From [Actinobacillus] rossii (lineage in GTDB: Bacteria > Pseudomonadota > Gammaproteobacteria > Enterobacterales > Pasteurellaceae), in contig UFRQ01000003.1 in assembly GCA_900444965.1 (NCBI GenBank), forward strand, positions 1,550,001-1,614,000: a stretch of DNA of 64,000 bases, given 5' to 3'. Each line of letters begins with the position of its first letter. Within the stretch, counting starts at the first letter, position 1. A program made the translations under genes and the position numbers. Below, in pieces: positions 45,255-55,594 of the stretch. The notes beneath the pieces are model-generated. The model was not told where the DNA came from. It saw only the letters and a program-made list of their open reading frames with translations, and did not search any database.

Positions 45255-47157
45255 TATTTTATCGAAATTACGTCACTTAAATGTGATTAGTGCAGCGGAT
45301 TATTATTTTGCGAAGTTTATCCATGATAAACAGCAAAATCAATATTACAGCGAATTGGAACAAGATGTTGTGCTGTTAGTTGCGGCAGTGTGTCATCAAT
45401 CTTATTTGCAAGGAAATACTTGTATTCGTTTAACTGAAGATTTGTTACGAAATCCTTTTGTATTGGCAGAACGTTATTCTCATGAAACTCAGCTTATTTT
45501 GTCTGAAATTCAAATTAAATTTACATCGTTAAAGATTGAACAAAACAAAAATATGCTTTGTGAGCATATTGCTTTTACAACGACGCCAAAGAGCAACGAA
45601 GCACCTTTTGTGATTCAAGGTGAGACTATCTATCTTTATCGAGCGTGGCAAGATGAGCAAATGGTGGTGAACTACTTAAAAAGTGCGGTTAAAAAGTCAC
45701 AATTTTCAGTACCTATGGATAGCACTCGTGAGATTTTGGCACGTTATTTTGCACCACGTCATGGGATAGACTGGCAAAAAATTGCTGTTGCTACCGCTTT
45801 GATTCAGCCTTTTACATTAATATCTGGTGGACCGGGAACAGGAAAGACTTATACTGTTGCGCGCTTATTAGCCGTCATCCAAGAGTTGCAACTTCAACAA
45901 AATTTGCCTTTATTGCGAATTCGCCTTGCTGCACCAACGGGAAAAGCCGCGGCGCGTTTAAAAGAAAGTATTAATAATAGTTTGAGTCAAATGGCATTAC
46001 CTAAAGAACTTGAAGGTCGGATTGCGACTGACAGTACGACGATTCATCGTTTGTTAGGTGTTCGTCCATTTGAAGATACGGTACGTTTTAATGAACAAAA
46101 TCCATTACCATTAGATTTATTAATTGTTGATGAAGCGTCTATGATTGATTTATCCATGATGGCAAAATTATTGCGCGCTTTACCTGAACAGGCTCGTTTG
46201 ATTTTATTAGGTGATAAAGATCAGTTAGCCTCTGTTGAAGCAGGAGCTATTTTGGCAGAACTCGGGGAATTTTTAAAAGAAGATTATAGTGCCGAATTTG
46301 CGAATACATTGAAGTTAATGACTGATGAAACAGTGCCGATTTCTATGCATACATCCACTATTCGCCAAAGTTTTGCATTATTGACGGAAAGTACGCGTTT
46401 CGATGACACATCCCCAGTAGGACGAGTAGCAAAAGCGATTAATGAAATGCAAGCAGAGCAGAGTTGGTCAATTTTATCTACCGAAATACCATTGGTTGAA
46501 TATGAATCTCAGCATCAGCTAAATGAAACAGATTATCGCCAACAATATATTCAAAAAATTCTGCAAAGTGCAGTAGAAAATTATGCAAAATATTTAGCAG
46601 AAATTCCCAATACCATACCCACTAATGAACAATTAGAGAAGGTTTTTGCGGCATTTAATTCAGTGCGATATTTGACCGCACTTCGAGCTGGGGATTTTGG
46701 TGTTGAAAATCTGAATGAAAAAATTGCACAGGCTTTATGTGCCAAAGGCAAGGTTCAGTTTAAACATAGCCGTGATTGGTTTGTAGGTAAACCCATTATG
46801 ATCATACAAAATGATGTGAATGTTGGCTTGTTAAATGGAGATATCGGGCTCTATTTGGGAAATCGTGTATATTTTGAAAGTGAACAAGGATATAAAAGCC
46901 TTTCCATTAATCGTATTCCTGCTCATGAGTTGGCTTTTGCGATGACAATCCATAAGTCTCAGGGGTCTGAATTTGGGTTAACCGTGGTCATCTTGCCACC
47001 GGAGCCAGCGCCTATACTCACTAAAGAATTGCTATATACCGCAGTAACCAGGGCGAAACCTAATTTAATGGTATATGGACGTAAAAGTATTTGGGAAAGT
47101 GCGGTCAGAAATCCGGTTAAACGTTTGAGTGGGATATTTAATTCTTTGAGTGATTAG
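45247..47157 (+). CDS. recD: RecBCD subunit RecD (5'-3' helicase)
   Basis: 636 residues, SF1B helicase. Walker A SGGPGTGKTYTV near 196, Walker B DEASMIDLSM, GDKDQLASVEAGAI, and C-terminal MTIHKSQGSEF and YTAVTRAK. Start overlaps the end of recB, so synthesis is coupled. The partner of RecB and RecC in recombination repair. Confidence 0.97.
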   Translation: MLNILSKLRHLNVISAADYYFAKFIHDKQQNQYYSELEQDVVLLVAAVCHQSYLQGNTCIRLTEDLLRNPFVLAERYSHETQLILSEIQIKFTSLKIEQNKNMLCEHIAFTTTPKSNEAPFVIQGETIYLYRAWQDEQMVVNYLKSAVKKSQFSVPMDSTREILARYFAPRHGIDWQKIAVATALIQPFTLISGGPGTGKTYTVARLLAVIQELQLQQNLPLLRIRLAAPTGKAAARLKESINNSLSQMALPKELEGRIATDSTTIHRLLGVRPFEDTVRFNEQNPLPLDLLIVDEASMIDLSMMAKLLRALPEQARLILLGDKDQLASVEAGAILAELGEFLKEDYSAEFANTLKLMTDETVPISMHTSTIRQSFALLTESTRFDDTSPVGRVAKAINEMQAEQSWSILSTEIPLVEYESQHQLNETDYRQQYIQKILQSAVENYAKYLAEIPNTIPTNEQLEKVFAAFNSVRYLTALRAGDFGVENLNEKIAQALCAKGKVQFKHSRDWFVGKPIMIIQNDVNVGLLNGDIGLYLGNRVYFESEQGYKSLSINRIPAHELAFAMTIHKSQGSEFGLTVVILPPEPAPILTKELLYTAVTRAKPNLMVYGRKSIWESAVRNPVKRLSGIFNSLSD

Positions 47158-47166
47158 TATGATTAA

Positions 47167-47194
47167 AAAAGGAGAACAGCGCGTTCTCCTTTTT
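47167..47194. terminator. Bidirectional terminator between recD and purU
   Basis: AAAAGGAGAAC / GTTCTCCTTTTT hairpin with a 5-nt loop between convergent genes. Confidence 0.9.
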
Positions 47195-47208
47195 CTTAAC
47201 CTATAGTA

Positions 47209-48048
47209 TTAAAGGATGATCGTTTTATTTTGGTAAACAAATAAACGATCATGTAAAGCCAGATCTAGCGCACGGCTTAAGACGGTTTTTTCTACATCAC
47301 GACCCGCTTTCATCATCATTTCCGCTGAATAAGTGTGATCCACATTAATCACATTTTGCATGATAATTGGGCCTTCATCGAGTTCATTATTAATGAAATG
47401 CGCAGTCGCACCAATAATTTTTACACCACGATCATAAGCTCGTTTATACGGATTCGCTCCGATAAATGCAGGTAAGAATGAATGATGAATATTGATCACG
47501 CGATTAGGGTAGCGTGCAACAAACTCAGGGTTTAACACGCGCATATATTTGGCTAACACAATCAAATCTGGCATATATTGATCAATAGTTTGCGCTAATA
47601 ATTCATCATGTTCAACTCTCGTTAGACCTTCATGGCTTACATGGTGATAAGGTAAATCAAAGCGTTCGACCAAAGTACGTAGATTATCATGATTCCCAAT
47701 GACGGCGGCGATTTCTACATTTAAACCACCATAGTAGTTTTTCATTAAAATATCGCCCAGGCAGTGAGCTTCTTTTGTCACTAAAATAACAATACGTTTT
47801 TTTCGATCTGCATCAATTAAACGATAGTTTGCACCTTCAGGTAAACTAAATGCTAAATCGGCTAACAATGTTTCTTCGTTAAAAATACCTCGCAATTCAG
47901 TACGCATAAAAAAGTGCTTGGTTTCAAAATCAACGAATTCGTTATTATTTGAAATATTTAATTGGTGTTTATAACAAATATTAGTCACTTTAGCGATTAA
48001 GCCTTTATCATCAGGACAATCGATAAGCAGAATTTTATTTTGAATCAT
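47209..48048 (-). CDS. purU: Formyltetrahydrofolate deformylase
   Basis: 279 residues. N-terminal ACT domain (DCPDDKGLIAKVTNICYKHQ), then a formyltransferase-fold hydrolase domain with NIHHSFLPAFIGANPYKRAY containing the catalytic His, and a downstream Asp in ELDEGPII. Releases formate from 10-formyl-THF to balance one-carbon units. It sits beside hns on the same strand, an arrangement I recall for H. influenzae. Confidence 0.95.
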   Translation of the reverse strand: MIQNKILLIDCPDDKGLIAKVTNICYKHQLNISNNNEFVDFETKHFFMRTELRGIFNEETLLADLAFSLPEGANYRLIDADRKKRIVILVTKEAHCLGDILMKNYYGGLNVEIAAVIGNHDNLRTLVERFDLPYHHVSHEGLTRVEHDELLAQTIDQYMPDLIVLAKYMRVLNPEFVARYPNRVINIHHSFLPAFIGANPYKRAYDRGVKIIGATAHFINNELDEGPIIMQNVINVDHTYSAEMMMKAGRDVEKTVLSRALDLALHDRLFVYQNKTIIL

Positions 48049-48115
48049 ATTAAAATATCAGAGTAAATTATAAAAGCTGAATGCCGAATAAATAATGGTG
48101 TTAAATGTAATTAAA

Positions 48116-48508
48116 TTAGATAGCAAATGAATCTAAACTTTTTCCTGCATCTAACGCGACTTGGATGATACGTGGAGTGCGACCTTGACCGGTCCAGGTT
48201 CTCATTTCGCCATTTTCATCTACATATTTATATTTAGGCGCTAAAGGTTTGCGGGGTTTACGTACTTTGGTTTCATTCTCTAAACCTAATTCCGTTAATG
48301 AAATGCCATTGGCTTTTAATTCTTCTTTATATTTAGCAATTAATTCTTGGCGTGCTTTTTCTTCTGCAATAGCAGCTGCATTTTCTTCACGTTTTTCAGC
48401 AACAACTTGTTGTAATTTTTCTAGTGCTTGCTCAGCAGCTTCTAAACCTAATTCATTAACAGCTGCGCGAAGAAAACGAAGGTTATTCAAATTTTTAGCT
48501 AACGACAT
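48116..48508 (-). CDS. hns: H-NS family nucleoid protein
   Basis: 130 residues from the ATG at 48508, which has AGGAG 7 nt upstream; an in-frame upstream start at 48559 adds a non-homologous leader. N-terminal oligomerisation helices (to about 65), linker, and a C-terminal DNA-binding domain with the motif TWTGQGRTPRII. Binds AT-rich, often foreign, DNA and silences it. Candidate silencer of the island and prophage genes in this window. Confidence 0.95.
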   Translation of the reverse strand: MSLAKNLNNLRFLRAAVNELGLEAAEQALEKLQQVVAEKREENAAAIAEEKARQELIAKYKEELKANGISLTELGLENETKVRKPRKPLAPKYKYVDENGEMRTWTGQGRTPRIIQVALDAGKSLDSFAI

Positions 48509-48720
48509 ATTTAATCTCCTGTAATCAAAATGGGGTAAATAAAAAAGCTTTCTAATCATAGAAGAAATGAGAATTAATGTAAATTAATAATTTAGAAAAG
48601 AAGTTAGCAAAATGAGATTAATTATCTTGTTATCACTGTACTATAGTGCATTTTTTAGTTGGAAAAATAGAAATCTTACTGTAATCTTTTAAACCTATTT
48701 TTAATTAAACAGGTAAACCA

Positions 48721-50247
48721 ATGGAATTAATTGATTTTTCGACTTCCGCGTGGTCTATTTTGCCTCCCGTACTTGCATTGGGATTGGCTATTTTAACGCG
48801 TAAAGTATTACTTTCTTTAAGTGTCGGTATTGTCGTCGGTGCGTTAATGTTGAGTGATGGTAACATAGGGACGGCATTAAACTATTTAGGAGATCGTGTA
48901 TTATCGCTTGTATACAGCGTTGAAGATAAAGCGATTAATGATAGTAATGTTAATATTATCATTTTCTTATTATTGCTTGGTATTTTGACCGCACTTTTAA
49001 GTGTATCAGGAAGTAATCAAGCTTTTGCTGAATGGGCACAGAAACGAATTAAAGGTCGTCGTGGCGCAAAATTCATGGCTGCCAGTCTGGTATTTGTGAC
49101 CTTTATCGATGACTATTTTCATAGTCTTGCGGTGGGGGCAATTGCACGTCCAGTTACGGATAAATTCAAAGTATCGCGTGCGAAATTAGCTTATATTTTA
49201 GATTCAACTGCTGCGCCGATGTGTGTCATGATGCCTGTTTCAAGTTGGGGAGCATATATTATGACCCTTATTGCTGGGTTATTGGCTGAACACGCGATCA
49301 CAGGCTATTCGCCGTTTAGTGCATTTATAACCATGAGTGCAATGAATTTCTATGCGATATTTTCTATGGTAATGGTATTTGCAGTGGCTTATTTTACGAT
49401 TGATATTGGACCCATGGCACGTCATGAGAAAATGGCTTTAGAGCAAGCTGATCAGAACGAAAATATTAGCGCGAGTACAGGTCATGTACGTAATTTAATC
49501 TTACCAATTGTGGCATTAATTATCGGTACAGTAGCGATGATGATGCATACGGGTAATCAAGCACTTATGGCCGATGGTAAGGCGTTCTCGGTATTAGGTG
49601 CATTTGAAAATACGACAGTGGGGATTTCTTTAGTTGTTGGTGGATTAAGTGCGGTCATTGTTTCAACTATTTTGATTTTTGTTGCTGGTAATGTTTCTGT
49701 ATCTGATTACATTAAATCTTATTTTGTCGGAATGAAATCCATGCTAGGTGCAATTGCGATTTTGTTCTTTGCTTGGACAATCAATAAAGTAGTTGGTGAT
49801 ATGCAAACTGGGCAATATCTTTCTACATTGATTTCTGGCAATTTAAATGCGGCATTTCTACCTGCTTTACTTTTCTTATTAGGCGCAGCAATGGCATTCT
49901 CAACAGGAACAAGTTGGGGAACATTTGGAATTATGTTACCGATTGCCGCGGCGATTGCGGTGAATGCGGCTCCTGACTTATTGATTCCATGTCTATCAGC
50001 CGTCATGGCTGGTGCGGTCTGTGGTGACCACTGTTCACCTGTATCCGATACCACAATTTTGTCGTCAACAGGGGCAAAATGTAACCATATGGATCACGTA
50101 ACCACTCAATTACCTTATGCATTAATTGTAGCAATAGCAACGACTTTAGGTTATTTAGTAGTTGGTTTCACCCATTCAGGATTGCTTGGTTTTGTGACTA
50201 CAGGTGTAGTGATGGCTGGTGCAATTTTTATCACTAAAAAACGGTAG
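48721..50247 (+). CDS. nhaC: NhaC-family Na+/H+ antiporter
   Basis: 508 residues with 11-13 membrane segments. The conserved FIDDYFHSLAVGAIARPV, DSTAAPMCVMMPVSSWGAY and GDHCSPVSDTTILSSTGAKC segments mark the NhaC/NhaD-like antiporter family. Inner-membrane sodium (or organic acid) proton exchange; some relatives exchange malate and lactate, so the substrate is uncertain. Divergent from hns. Confidence 0.88.
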   Translation: MELIDFSTSAWSILPPVLALGLAILTRKVLLSLSVGIVVGALMLSDGNIGTALNYLGDRVLSLVYSVEDKAINDSNVNIIIFLLLLGILTALLSVSGSNQAFAEWAQKRIKGRRGAKFMAASLVFVTFIDDYFHSLAVGAIARPVTDKFKVSRAKLAYILDSTAAPMCVMMPVSSWGAYIMTLIAGLLAEHAITGYSPFSAFITMSAMNFYAIFSMVMVFAVAYFTIDIGPMARHEKMALEQADQNENISASTGHVRNLILPIVALIIGTVAMMMHTGNQALMADGKAFSVLGAFENTTVGISLVVGGLSAVIVSTILIFVAGNVSVSDYIKSYFVGMKSMLGAIAILFFAWTINKVVGDMQTGQYLSTLISGNLNAAFLPALLFLLGAAMAFSTGTSWGTFGIMLPIAAAIAVNAAPDLLIPCLSAVMAGAVCGDHCSPVSDTTILSSTGAKCNHMDHVTTQLPYALIVAIATTLGYLVVGFTHSGLLGFVTTGVVMAGAIFITKKR

Positions 50248-50250
50248 TTA

Positions 50251-50266
50251 TATGATCTAGATCACA
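50251..50266 (+). promoter_or_regulatory. CRP-like site between nhaC and ilvI
   Basis: TATGATCTAGATCACA differs from the ideal CRP core TGTGATCTAGATCACA by one base. No promoter is at a usual activation distance; the ilvI promoter I see is about 170 bp further on. Confidence 0.5.
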
Positions 50267-50302
50267 AATCTGAATAAAAAATATTATTTTGTTATTTTTA
50301 TA

Positions 50303-50332
50303 AAATGCGGCATAAAGTCGCATTTTTTTTAT
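50303..50332 (+). terminator. Terminator after nhaC
   Basis: AAATGCG / CGCATTT hairpin followed by TTTTT, 56 bp past the nhaC stop codon. Confidence 0.85.
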
Positions 50333-50424
50333 TTTTAATCATTTTATATTTATATAAATCTGAAGTATGAATAAAAAATGGATTTTTATGCTAAAAAACT
50401 CTTATTTATGTGATAAAAAATAAA

Positions 50425-50452
50425 TAGACAATCTAATTTGATGAAGTAAACT
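50425..50452 (+). promoter_or_regulatory. Probable ilvIH promoter
   Basis: TAGACA, 16 bp, TAAACT, 37 bp before the ilvI start codon. A short frame upstream (50367-50423) is not rich in Leu, Val or Ile, so there is no evidence of an attenuator peptide. Confidence 0.5.
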
Positions 50453-50489
50453 AGCCATATTGAAATTTTTGAACGCAGTGGAGAACAGT

Positions 50490-52202
50490 ATGAAAAAACT
50501 ATCAGGTGCAGAAATGGTTGTGCAATCTTTGCGTGACCAAGGCGTAAAATATTTATTTGGTTATCCAGGTGGCTCCGTATTGGATATTTATGATGCGATC
50601 CATACACTTGGTGGTATCGAGCACGTTTTGGTTCGCCATGAGCAAGCGGCAATTCATATGGCAGATGGTTATGCTCGTTCAACGGGTGAAGTCGGTTGTG
50701 CACTTGTTACTTCAGGTCCGGGAGCGACTAATGCTTTGACAGGGATTTTTACAGCCTATACGGATTCTGTACCTTTAGTCGTGTTGACAGGACAAGTTAT
50801 GTCTCATTTAATTGGCACAGATGCATTCCAAGAATGTGATACCATTGGTTTAACACGCCCTATTGTAAAACACAGCTTTATTGTTCAACGTACGGAAGAC
50901 ATTCCATCAATTATCAAGAAAGCTTTTTATATTGCATCAACCGGTCGCCCTGGCCCTGTTGTGATTGATATTCCAAAAGATATGGTGAATCCGGCCAATA
51001 AATTCCCATATGAATATCCTAGTGAAGTTTCAATGCGTTCATACAACCCGACGGTACAAGGTCATAAAGGTCAGATCAAGAAAGCCTTAAAAGCCTTGCT
51101 TGTTGCGAAAAAACCAATGTTATTTATTGGCGGTGGAGTAGTTATTGGTAACAGCAGTGAAAAAGTCACTCAGCTTGCTAAGCAACTTAATCTTCCTGTC
51201 ACATCGTCACTTATGGGACTTGGTGGTTACCCAGGAACGGATAAACAATTCTTAGGTATGCTTGGTATGCACGGTACTTATGAAGCCAATACAGCTATGC
51301 ATAATGCAGATTTAATTCTTGGTATTGGGGTTCGTTTTGATGATCGTACAACAAATAATCTTGCAAAATATTGCCCAAATGCAAAAGTTATCCATGTGGA
51401 TATTGATCCCACTTCTATTTCAAAAAATGTAAAAGCTGATATTCCAATTGTGGGCAGTGTGGATAATGTATTAACAGAATTTTTATCTTTATTAGAAGAT
51501 GAAAATTTAGCGAAATCCCAATCAGATTTAACAGATTGGTGGAAACAAATTGATGAATGGAAAGCGAAAAAATGTTTGGAATTTGACCGCACTTCAAAAG
51601 AAATCAAACCACAAGCAGTTATCGAAACGATTTATCGTTTAACTAACGGTGATGCTTATATTGCTTCAGATGTTGGTCAGCACCAAATGTTTGCCGCATT
51701 ACATCACCCATTTGATAAACCACGTCGTTGGATCAATTCAGGTGGAGCAGGTACAATGGGGTTTGGTTTACCCGCAGCGATAGGTACAAAATTTGCTCAT
51801 CCAGACAGCACAGTAGTTTGTGTGACTGGTGATGGTTCAATCCAAATGAACATTCAAGAGCTTTCTACGGTGACGCAATATAACACGCCAATCGTGATTG
51901 TAAGCCTAAACAACCGTTTCTTAGGTATGGTGAAACAATGGCAAGATTTGATTTATTCTGGTCGCCATTCTCAAGTTTATATGAATTCTTTACCAAACTT
52001 TGCCAAATTGGCGGAAGCCTATGGTCATGTGGGAATTCAAATTGATACAGCGGATGAATTAGAAGAAAAATTAGCACAAGCCTTTGCTATCAAAGACAAA
52101 TTAGTCTTTGTTGATGTCCGTATTGATGCAACGGAAAATGTCTATCCAATGCAAATCCGCGGTGGAGCAATGGATGAAATGTTATTAGGTAAACCAGAAT
52201 AA
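50490..52202 (+). CDS. ilvI: Acetolactate synthase large subunit (isozyme III)
   Basis: 570 residues, ThDP- and FAD-dependent. [18 protein letters not shown] holds the catalytic Glu; [14 protein letters not shown] with downstream NNRFLG is the ThDP-Mg motif. First shared step of valine, leucine and isoleucine synthesis. The ATG at 50490 with GGAG upstream is preferred over one at 50460. Followed 11 bp later by ilvH in the same operon. Confidence 0.96.
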   Translation: MKKLSGAEMVVQSLRDQGVKYLFGYPGGSVLDIYDAIHTLGGIEHVLVRHEQAAIHMADGYARSTGEVGCALVTSGPGATNALTGIFTAYTDSVPLVVLTGQVMSHLIGTDAFQECDTIGLTRPIVKHSFIVQRTEDIPSIIKKAFYIASTGRPGPVVIDIPKDMVNPANKFPYEYPSEVSMRSYNPTVQGHKGQIKKALKALLVAKKPMLFIGGGVVIGNSSEKVTQLAKQLNLPVTSSLMGLGGYPGTDKQFLGMLGMHGTYEANTAMHNADLILGIGVRFDDRTTNNLAKYCPNAKVIHVDIDPTSISKNVKADIPIVGSVDNVLTEFLSLLEDENLAKSQSDLTDWWKQIDEWKAKKCLEFDRTSKEIKPQAVIETIYRLTNGDAYIASDVGQHQMFAALHHPFDKPRRWINSGGAGTMGFGLPAAIGTKFAHPDSTVVCVTGDGSIQMNIQELSTVTQYNTPIVIVSLNNRFLGMVKQWQDLIYSGRHSQVYMNSLPNFAKLAEAYGHVGIQIDTADELEEKLAQAFAIKDKLVFVDVRIDATENVYPMQIRGGAMDEMLLGKPE

Positions 52203-52213
52203 GGAGCAACAAA

Positions 52214-52705
52214 ATGCGTAGAATTTTATCTGTATTATTAGAGAACGAATCAGGAGCATTGTCTCGTGTCGTTGCCTTATTCTCTCAACGTGCGTTTAAT
52301 ATTGAAAGCTTAACAGTCGCACCAACGGATGACCCTACGTTATCTCGTATGACGATTGAAGCATCAGGCGATGAACAAGTGTTAGAACAAATTGAAAAGC
52401 AATTACATAAACTAGTCGATGTCTTTAAAGTGATTAGTTTAAGTGATTGTGAGCACGTTGAGCGTGAAGTAATGTTGCTTAAAGTGCGTGCAACTGGTAC
52501 GGGACGTGATGAAATTAAGCGTTTGGCGGATATTTATCGTGGGCAGATCGTGGATGTCACACCAAAATCTTACACGATCCAATTAACGGGTGCGAAAGAT
52601 AAATTAGATGCCTTTATCGGTGCAATAAAAGAAGAAACGAATATTCTTGAAATCGTGCGTTCAGGATTGATTAGCTTATCCCGTGGCGAAAAGAATATGT
52701 TATAA
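52214..52705 (+). CDS. ilvH: Acetolactate synthase small regulatory subunit
   Basis: 163 residues. N-terminal ACT domain (LENESGALSRVVALFSQRAF) binding valine for feedback control, and a C-terminal domain with RSGLISLSRGEK. Full length for IlvH. Co-transcribed with ilvI; AAGGAGC lies at the ilvI stop codon. Confidence 0.96.
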   Translation: MRRILSVLLENESGALSRVVALFSQRAFNIESLTVAPTDDPTLSRMTIEASGDEQVLEQIEKQLHKLVDVFKVISLSDCEHVEREVMLLKVRATGTGRDEIKRLADIYRGQIVDVTPKSYTIQLTGAKDKLDAFIGAIKEETNILEIVRSGLISLSRGEKNML

Positions 52706-52723
52706 TCAGTATCCTATAATAAA

Positions 52724-52747
52724 AAGGGGATTTATTGAAATCCCCTT
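52724..52747 (+). terminator. Hairpin after ilvH
   Basis: 10-bp stem AAGGGGATTT / AAATCCCCTT with a 4-nt loop but no strong T run; probably the end of ilvIH. Confidence 0.65.
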
Positions 52748-52763
52748 ATATCTGAGTGAGACT

Positions 52764-54302
52764 ATGAACAAACAAGCAATAATATTTTACTCCCTATTAC
52801 TTATCTATTCTGTACTTTCTAATTATGCCCTTGGATATCCACCTAATATTTATGCGTTGGTAGGTAATTTTTTTATTTTATTAATGGCATTTCGCTTATC
52901 TAAAATCTTATTTTGTACTATTGTTATTATTCATAGCTTAGTTTGTGCAATTTATATTCCGGAAGCGATTTTTTATGGTTCTCCGTCTATGGGGATTATT
53001 GCATCATTATTTGAAACTAATTCACAAGAAAGCTTAGAATATTTACAATCTTTGCCAACTTATAGTTATTTGATTTGTTTATTTTTTCTTGTTTTTTCTA
53101 TTAGCTTTTCGATTTTCTCGCTAAAAATTGACCGCACTTTATTTAAAAAACGTTATCTAGTTCTTTTCCTTTTATTAACTGTTATTGCAACACTTTATAA
53201 ACCCTATTCTAATTATAAAAAAGGAAAAGGATTTTATTTTAAAGATACACGCGTATCTTTAGTTGGGTTTTATTGGATAAATTATCAACTAATTTCAGAT
53301 TATCAATTGGAAAAAGATAAAATTAATCAATTAAAGAATATTGCACCTACATGGCATGTTTTGTCCGTTCAACCTAAATATCAAAATTATGTATTGATTA
53401 TTGGCGAGAGTATGCGACGAGATTATTTATCGCTGTATGGTTATCCGCAAAATACCACTCCATTTTTAGCTAAAACTAATGGTTTAATCATGACAAACTA
53501 TATTGCAGCAGCGCCAAATACACAAGCATCGTTATTGCGTACACTTTATCATTATCAAAATGAACATACTCAATATCAAAATAATATTATTACTTTGGCA
53601 AAACAGGCTGGATTTTCCACTTATTGGTTGTCTAATCAGGGAATGACAGGCGGATTTGATACGGTTGCTGCCAGAGTTGGGGCAATGGCAGATAGATCAT
53701 ATTTTACAAAACGTTTATCAGACAGCGCAATTAATATTCATGATAAAAAACTATTGCCAATTTTTAATACTGAATTAACACAAACTACGAATAGACCAAG
53801 ATTGTTTGTATTGCATTTGATGGGATCACATCCAAAATTTTGTCAGCGTATTGAGCATTCACCAAATTTCGAATTGGTAAATAAAGATATGTCTTGTTAT
53901 TTAGAAAGTCTTAAACAAACTGACTTATTAATTGAGAAAGTGATAAATGAATTAAAAGCTATCAACCAAAGTTATAGTCTAATTTATTTCTCAGATCATG
54001 GTTTATCGCATACAGATAAAGATACTAATGATGTGAATTTACGTGTTGGTAATCAATATAAAGAAAATTATCAAATCCCATTTATTAAAATTTCAAGCGA
54101 TGATCAAGACAAAATTATCATTTCAGCACCCCGATCAGCATTTAATTTTATTTTTGGTTTTGCTCAATGGCTGGGTATTAAAGAGAAGTCTTTAGATAAT
54201 AGCTATCAATTCTTTTCAGAAACACCAGATGATATTAAGGTATTCAATTGGCATGAACTGATTGAATTTGATAAATTGCCTATAGATCCTGTAGTAAAAT
54301 AA
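52764..54302 (+). CDS. Inner-membrane phosphoethanolamine transferase (sulfatase fold)
   Basis: 512 residues from the ATG at 52764, which places the start after the ilvH terminator; an upstream in-frame start at 52683 would cross it. Five N-terminal membrane helices, then a periplasmic alkaline-phosphatase-like domain: IIGESMRRDYLSLYGYP (metal Glu), AAPNTQASLL (likely Thr nucleophile) and YFSDHGLSH (metal Asp/His). Resembles the EptA/Lpt/OpgE family that decorates lipid A or LOS core with phosphoethanolamine. Target sugar not assignable from sequence. Confidence 0.88.
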   Translation: MNKQAIIFYSLLLIYSVLSNYALGYPPNIYALVGNFFILLMAFRLSKILFCTIVIIHSLVCAIYIPEAIFYGSPSMGIIASLFETNSQESLEYLQSLPTYSYLICLFFLVFSISFSIFSLKIDRTLFKKRYLVLFLLLTVIATLYKPYSNYKKGKGFYFKDTRVSLVGFYWINYQLISDYQLEKDKINQLKNIAPTWHVLSVQPKYQNYVLIIGESMRRDYLSLYGYPQNTTPFLAKTNGLIMTNYIAAAPNTQASLLRTLYHYQNEHTQYQNNIITLAKQAGFSTYWLSNQGMTGGFDTVAARVGAMADRSYFTKRLSDSAINIHDKKLLPIFNTELTQTTNRPRLFVLHLMGSHPKFCQRIEHSPNFELVNKDMSCYLESLKQTDLLIEKVINELKAINQSYSLIYFSDHGLSHTDKDTNDVNLRVGNQYKENYQIPFIKISSDDQDKIIISAPRSAFNFIFGFAQWLGIKEKSLDNSYQFFSETPDDIKVFNWHELIEFDKLPIDPVVK

Positions 54303-54384
54303 TGAGATATGAAAATGTAGTTTCTAATTATTTATGTATTATATTAATTAAAATAGATGCATTAAACATTTTTTATAAAAGAAT

Positions 54385-54436
54385 AAACCTAATCTAATAG
54401 TATTCAGTGAAGTTTGAATTTTATAGATTAGGTTTT
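54385..54436. terminator. Convergent terminator after the phosphoethanolamine transferase gene
   Basis: AAACCTAATCTA faces TAGATTAGGTTTT across a loop of about 27 nt that itself contains TTCAGTGAAG; lies between convergent genes. Confidence 0.75.
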
Positions 54437-54439
54437 CTG

Positions 54440-54925
54440 TTATTTATTTATCAAAGTAATATTTTCTTCAATTTGTTTTTTTGTCAAATGACCTGGTAAT
54501 GTTTTGATTATGTTTAGTTTATCATCTAAGAAAATATTTGATGGATAACCTCTCACTTTAGCAATTTTCAAAAGCTCACCTTGTTCATCTAATAAGACAG
54601 TAATATTTTTATAGTCAAGCCCTTTATACCATTCAATAAATTTTTCAGTTGATTTTTCTCCTTTTTGATCAGGCGAAACGACCGTAATACTTGTAAAATC
54701 TTTGTTTGGGGTCGAGCTCAAATCATCAATTTCAGCTAAGCCGGCTAAACAAATAGGACACCATGATGCCCACATTTTCATATAGACATTTTTACCTTTA
54801 TATTGTTCTAGACTTACTACATTATTATCAAGAGTCTTAAGTTTAATTTCTGCTATGTTTTTACTTTCTTCTGCAAATGCATTAAAACTAAATACCATTA
54901 ATAGTAAACTAATTATTTTTGTCAT
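54440..54925 (-). CDS. TlpA/ResA-like periplasmic thioredoxin
   Basis: 161 residues with a signal peptide (MTKIISLLLMVFSFNAFAEE) and a thioredoxin fold carrying KMWASWCPICLAG, a CxxC active site at about 55-58. Likely passes electrons from the neighbouring CcdA-like membrane protein to periplasmic targets, probably MsrAB. Last gene of the four-gene minus-strand array that starts at the Met-rich protein; 17 bp from ccdA. No USS in the gene. Confidence 0.88.
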   Translation of the reverse strand: MTKIISLLLMVFSFNAFAEESKNIAEIKLKTLDNNVVSLEQYKGKNVYMKMWASWCPICLAGLAEIDDLSSTPNKDFTSITVVSPDQKGEKSTEKFIEWYKGLDYKNITVLLDEQGELLKIAKVRGYPSNIFLDDKLNIIKTLPGHLTKKQIEENITLINK

Positions 54926-54942
54926 TGATATTTTCTCCTATT

Positions 54943-55593
54943 TTACATAAAGCTATGTAAGTTATTTGTTAGTAATAATAATCCCATTATAATAATTAAT
55001 ATTCCACCAATAATTTTAAATTTATTTAAATGTTTATTAAGTGATTTAGCTCTTTTTAATAATTCATCAGAAAAGAATGAGAAAATAATAAAAGGTAAAG
55101 ATAAACCTAATACATAAATAAACATCATTGTACCACCATAGAGCGCGGAACCTTCATTTCCTGACAATGCTAATATAGAAGCTAGAATTGGTCCTATGCA
55201 AGGTGTCCATCCTAGGCTAAAGGTCAATCCCAAAATAAAAACTTCAATAGATGCACTTTTACCATTCGTTTTAATCTCAACTAACTTAGTTTGGTCTAGA
55301 TAATTGATTTTTATGATGCCTAGTTGGTGAATACCAAGAATAATAACAATGATACCGGCTATAATACGTGTCGTATCATTTAATAATAAATCACCTAAGA
55401 ATCCGAAACTAAAACCAAGACTAATAAATGTTAATGATAATCCCATGATAAATAGGAATGTATTTAATACTTTTTTGCCGCCTTTACTCAATATTCCAAA
55501 ATAAATAGGGACAATCGGAAATATACATGGTGATAGAAAAGAGGCTAATCCAGCTAAAAACACACTGCTGATTAATAAATTTTGATCAAACAT
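54943..55593 (-). CDS. CcdA/DsbD-beta-like thiol reductant transporter
   Basis: 216 residues, six membrane helices. CIFPIVPIYF near residue 23 and WTPCIGPIL near 130 carry the paired Cys of the CcdA/ScsB membrane domain, which moves electrons from cytoplasmic thioredoxin across the inner membrane. One base separates its start from the msrAB stop, so it is in the same operon and presumably reduces the TlpA-like protein and MsrAB. Confidence 0.9.
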   Translation of the reverse strand: MFDQNLLISSVFLAGLASFLSPCIFPIVPIYFGILSKGGKKVLNTFLFIMGLSLTFISLGFSFGFLGDLLLNDTTRIIAGIIVIILGIHQLGIIKINYLDQTKLVEIKTNGKSASIEVFILGLTFSLGWTPCIGPILASILALSGNEGSALYGGTMMFIYVLGLSLPFIIFSFFSDELLKRAKSLNKHLNKFKIIGGILIIIMGLLLLTNNLHSFM

Positions 55594-55594
55594 T

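Noticed and set aside
50367..50423. Short frame upstream of ilvI as a leader peptide
   Set aside because: It has no run of Leu, Ile or Val codons and is not followed by an attenuator hairpin before ilvI.
52683..52763. N-terminal extension of the phosphoethanolamine transferase
   Set aside because: The first 27 codons overlap the end of ilvH and cross its terminator; the ATG at 52764 gives a normal start.
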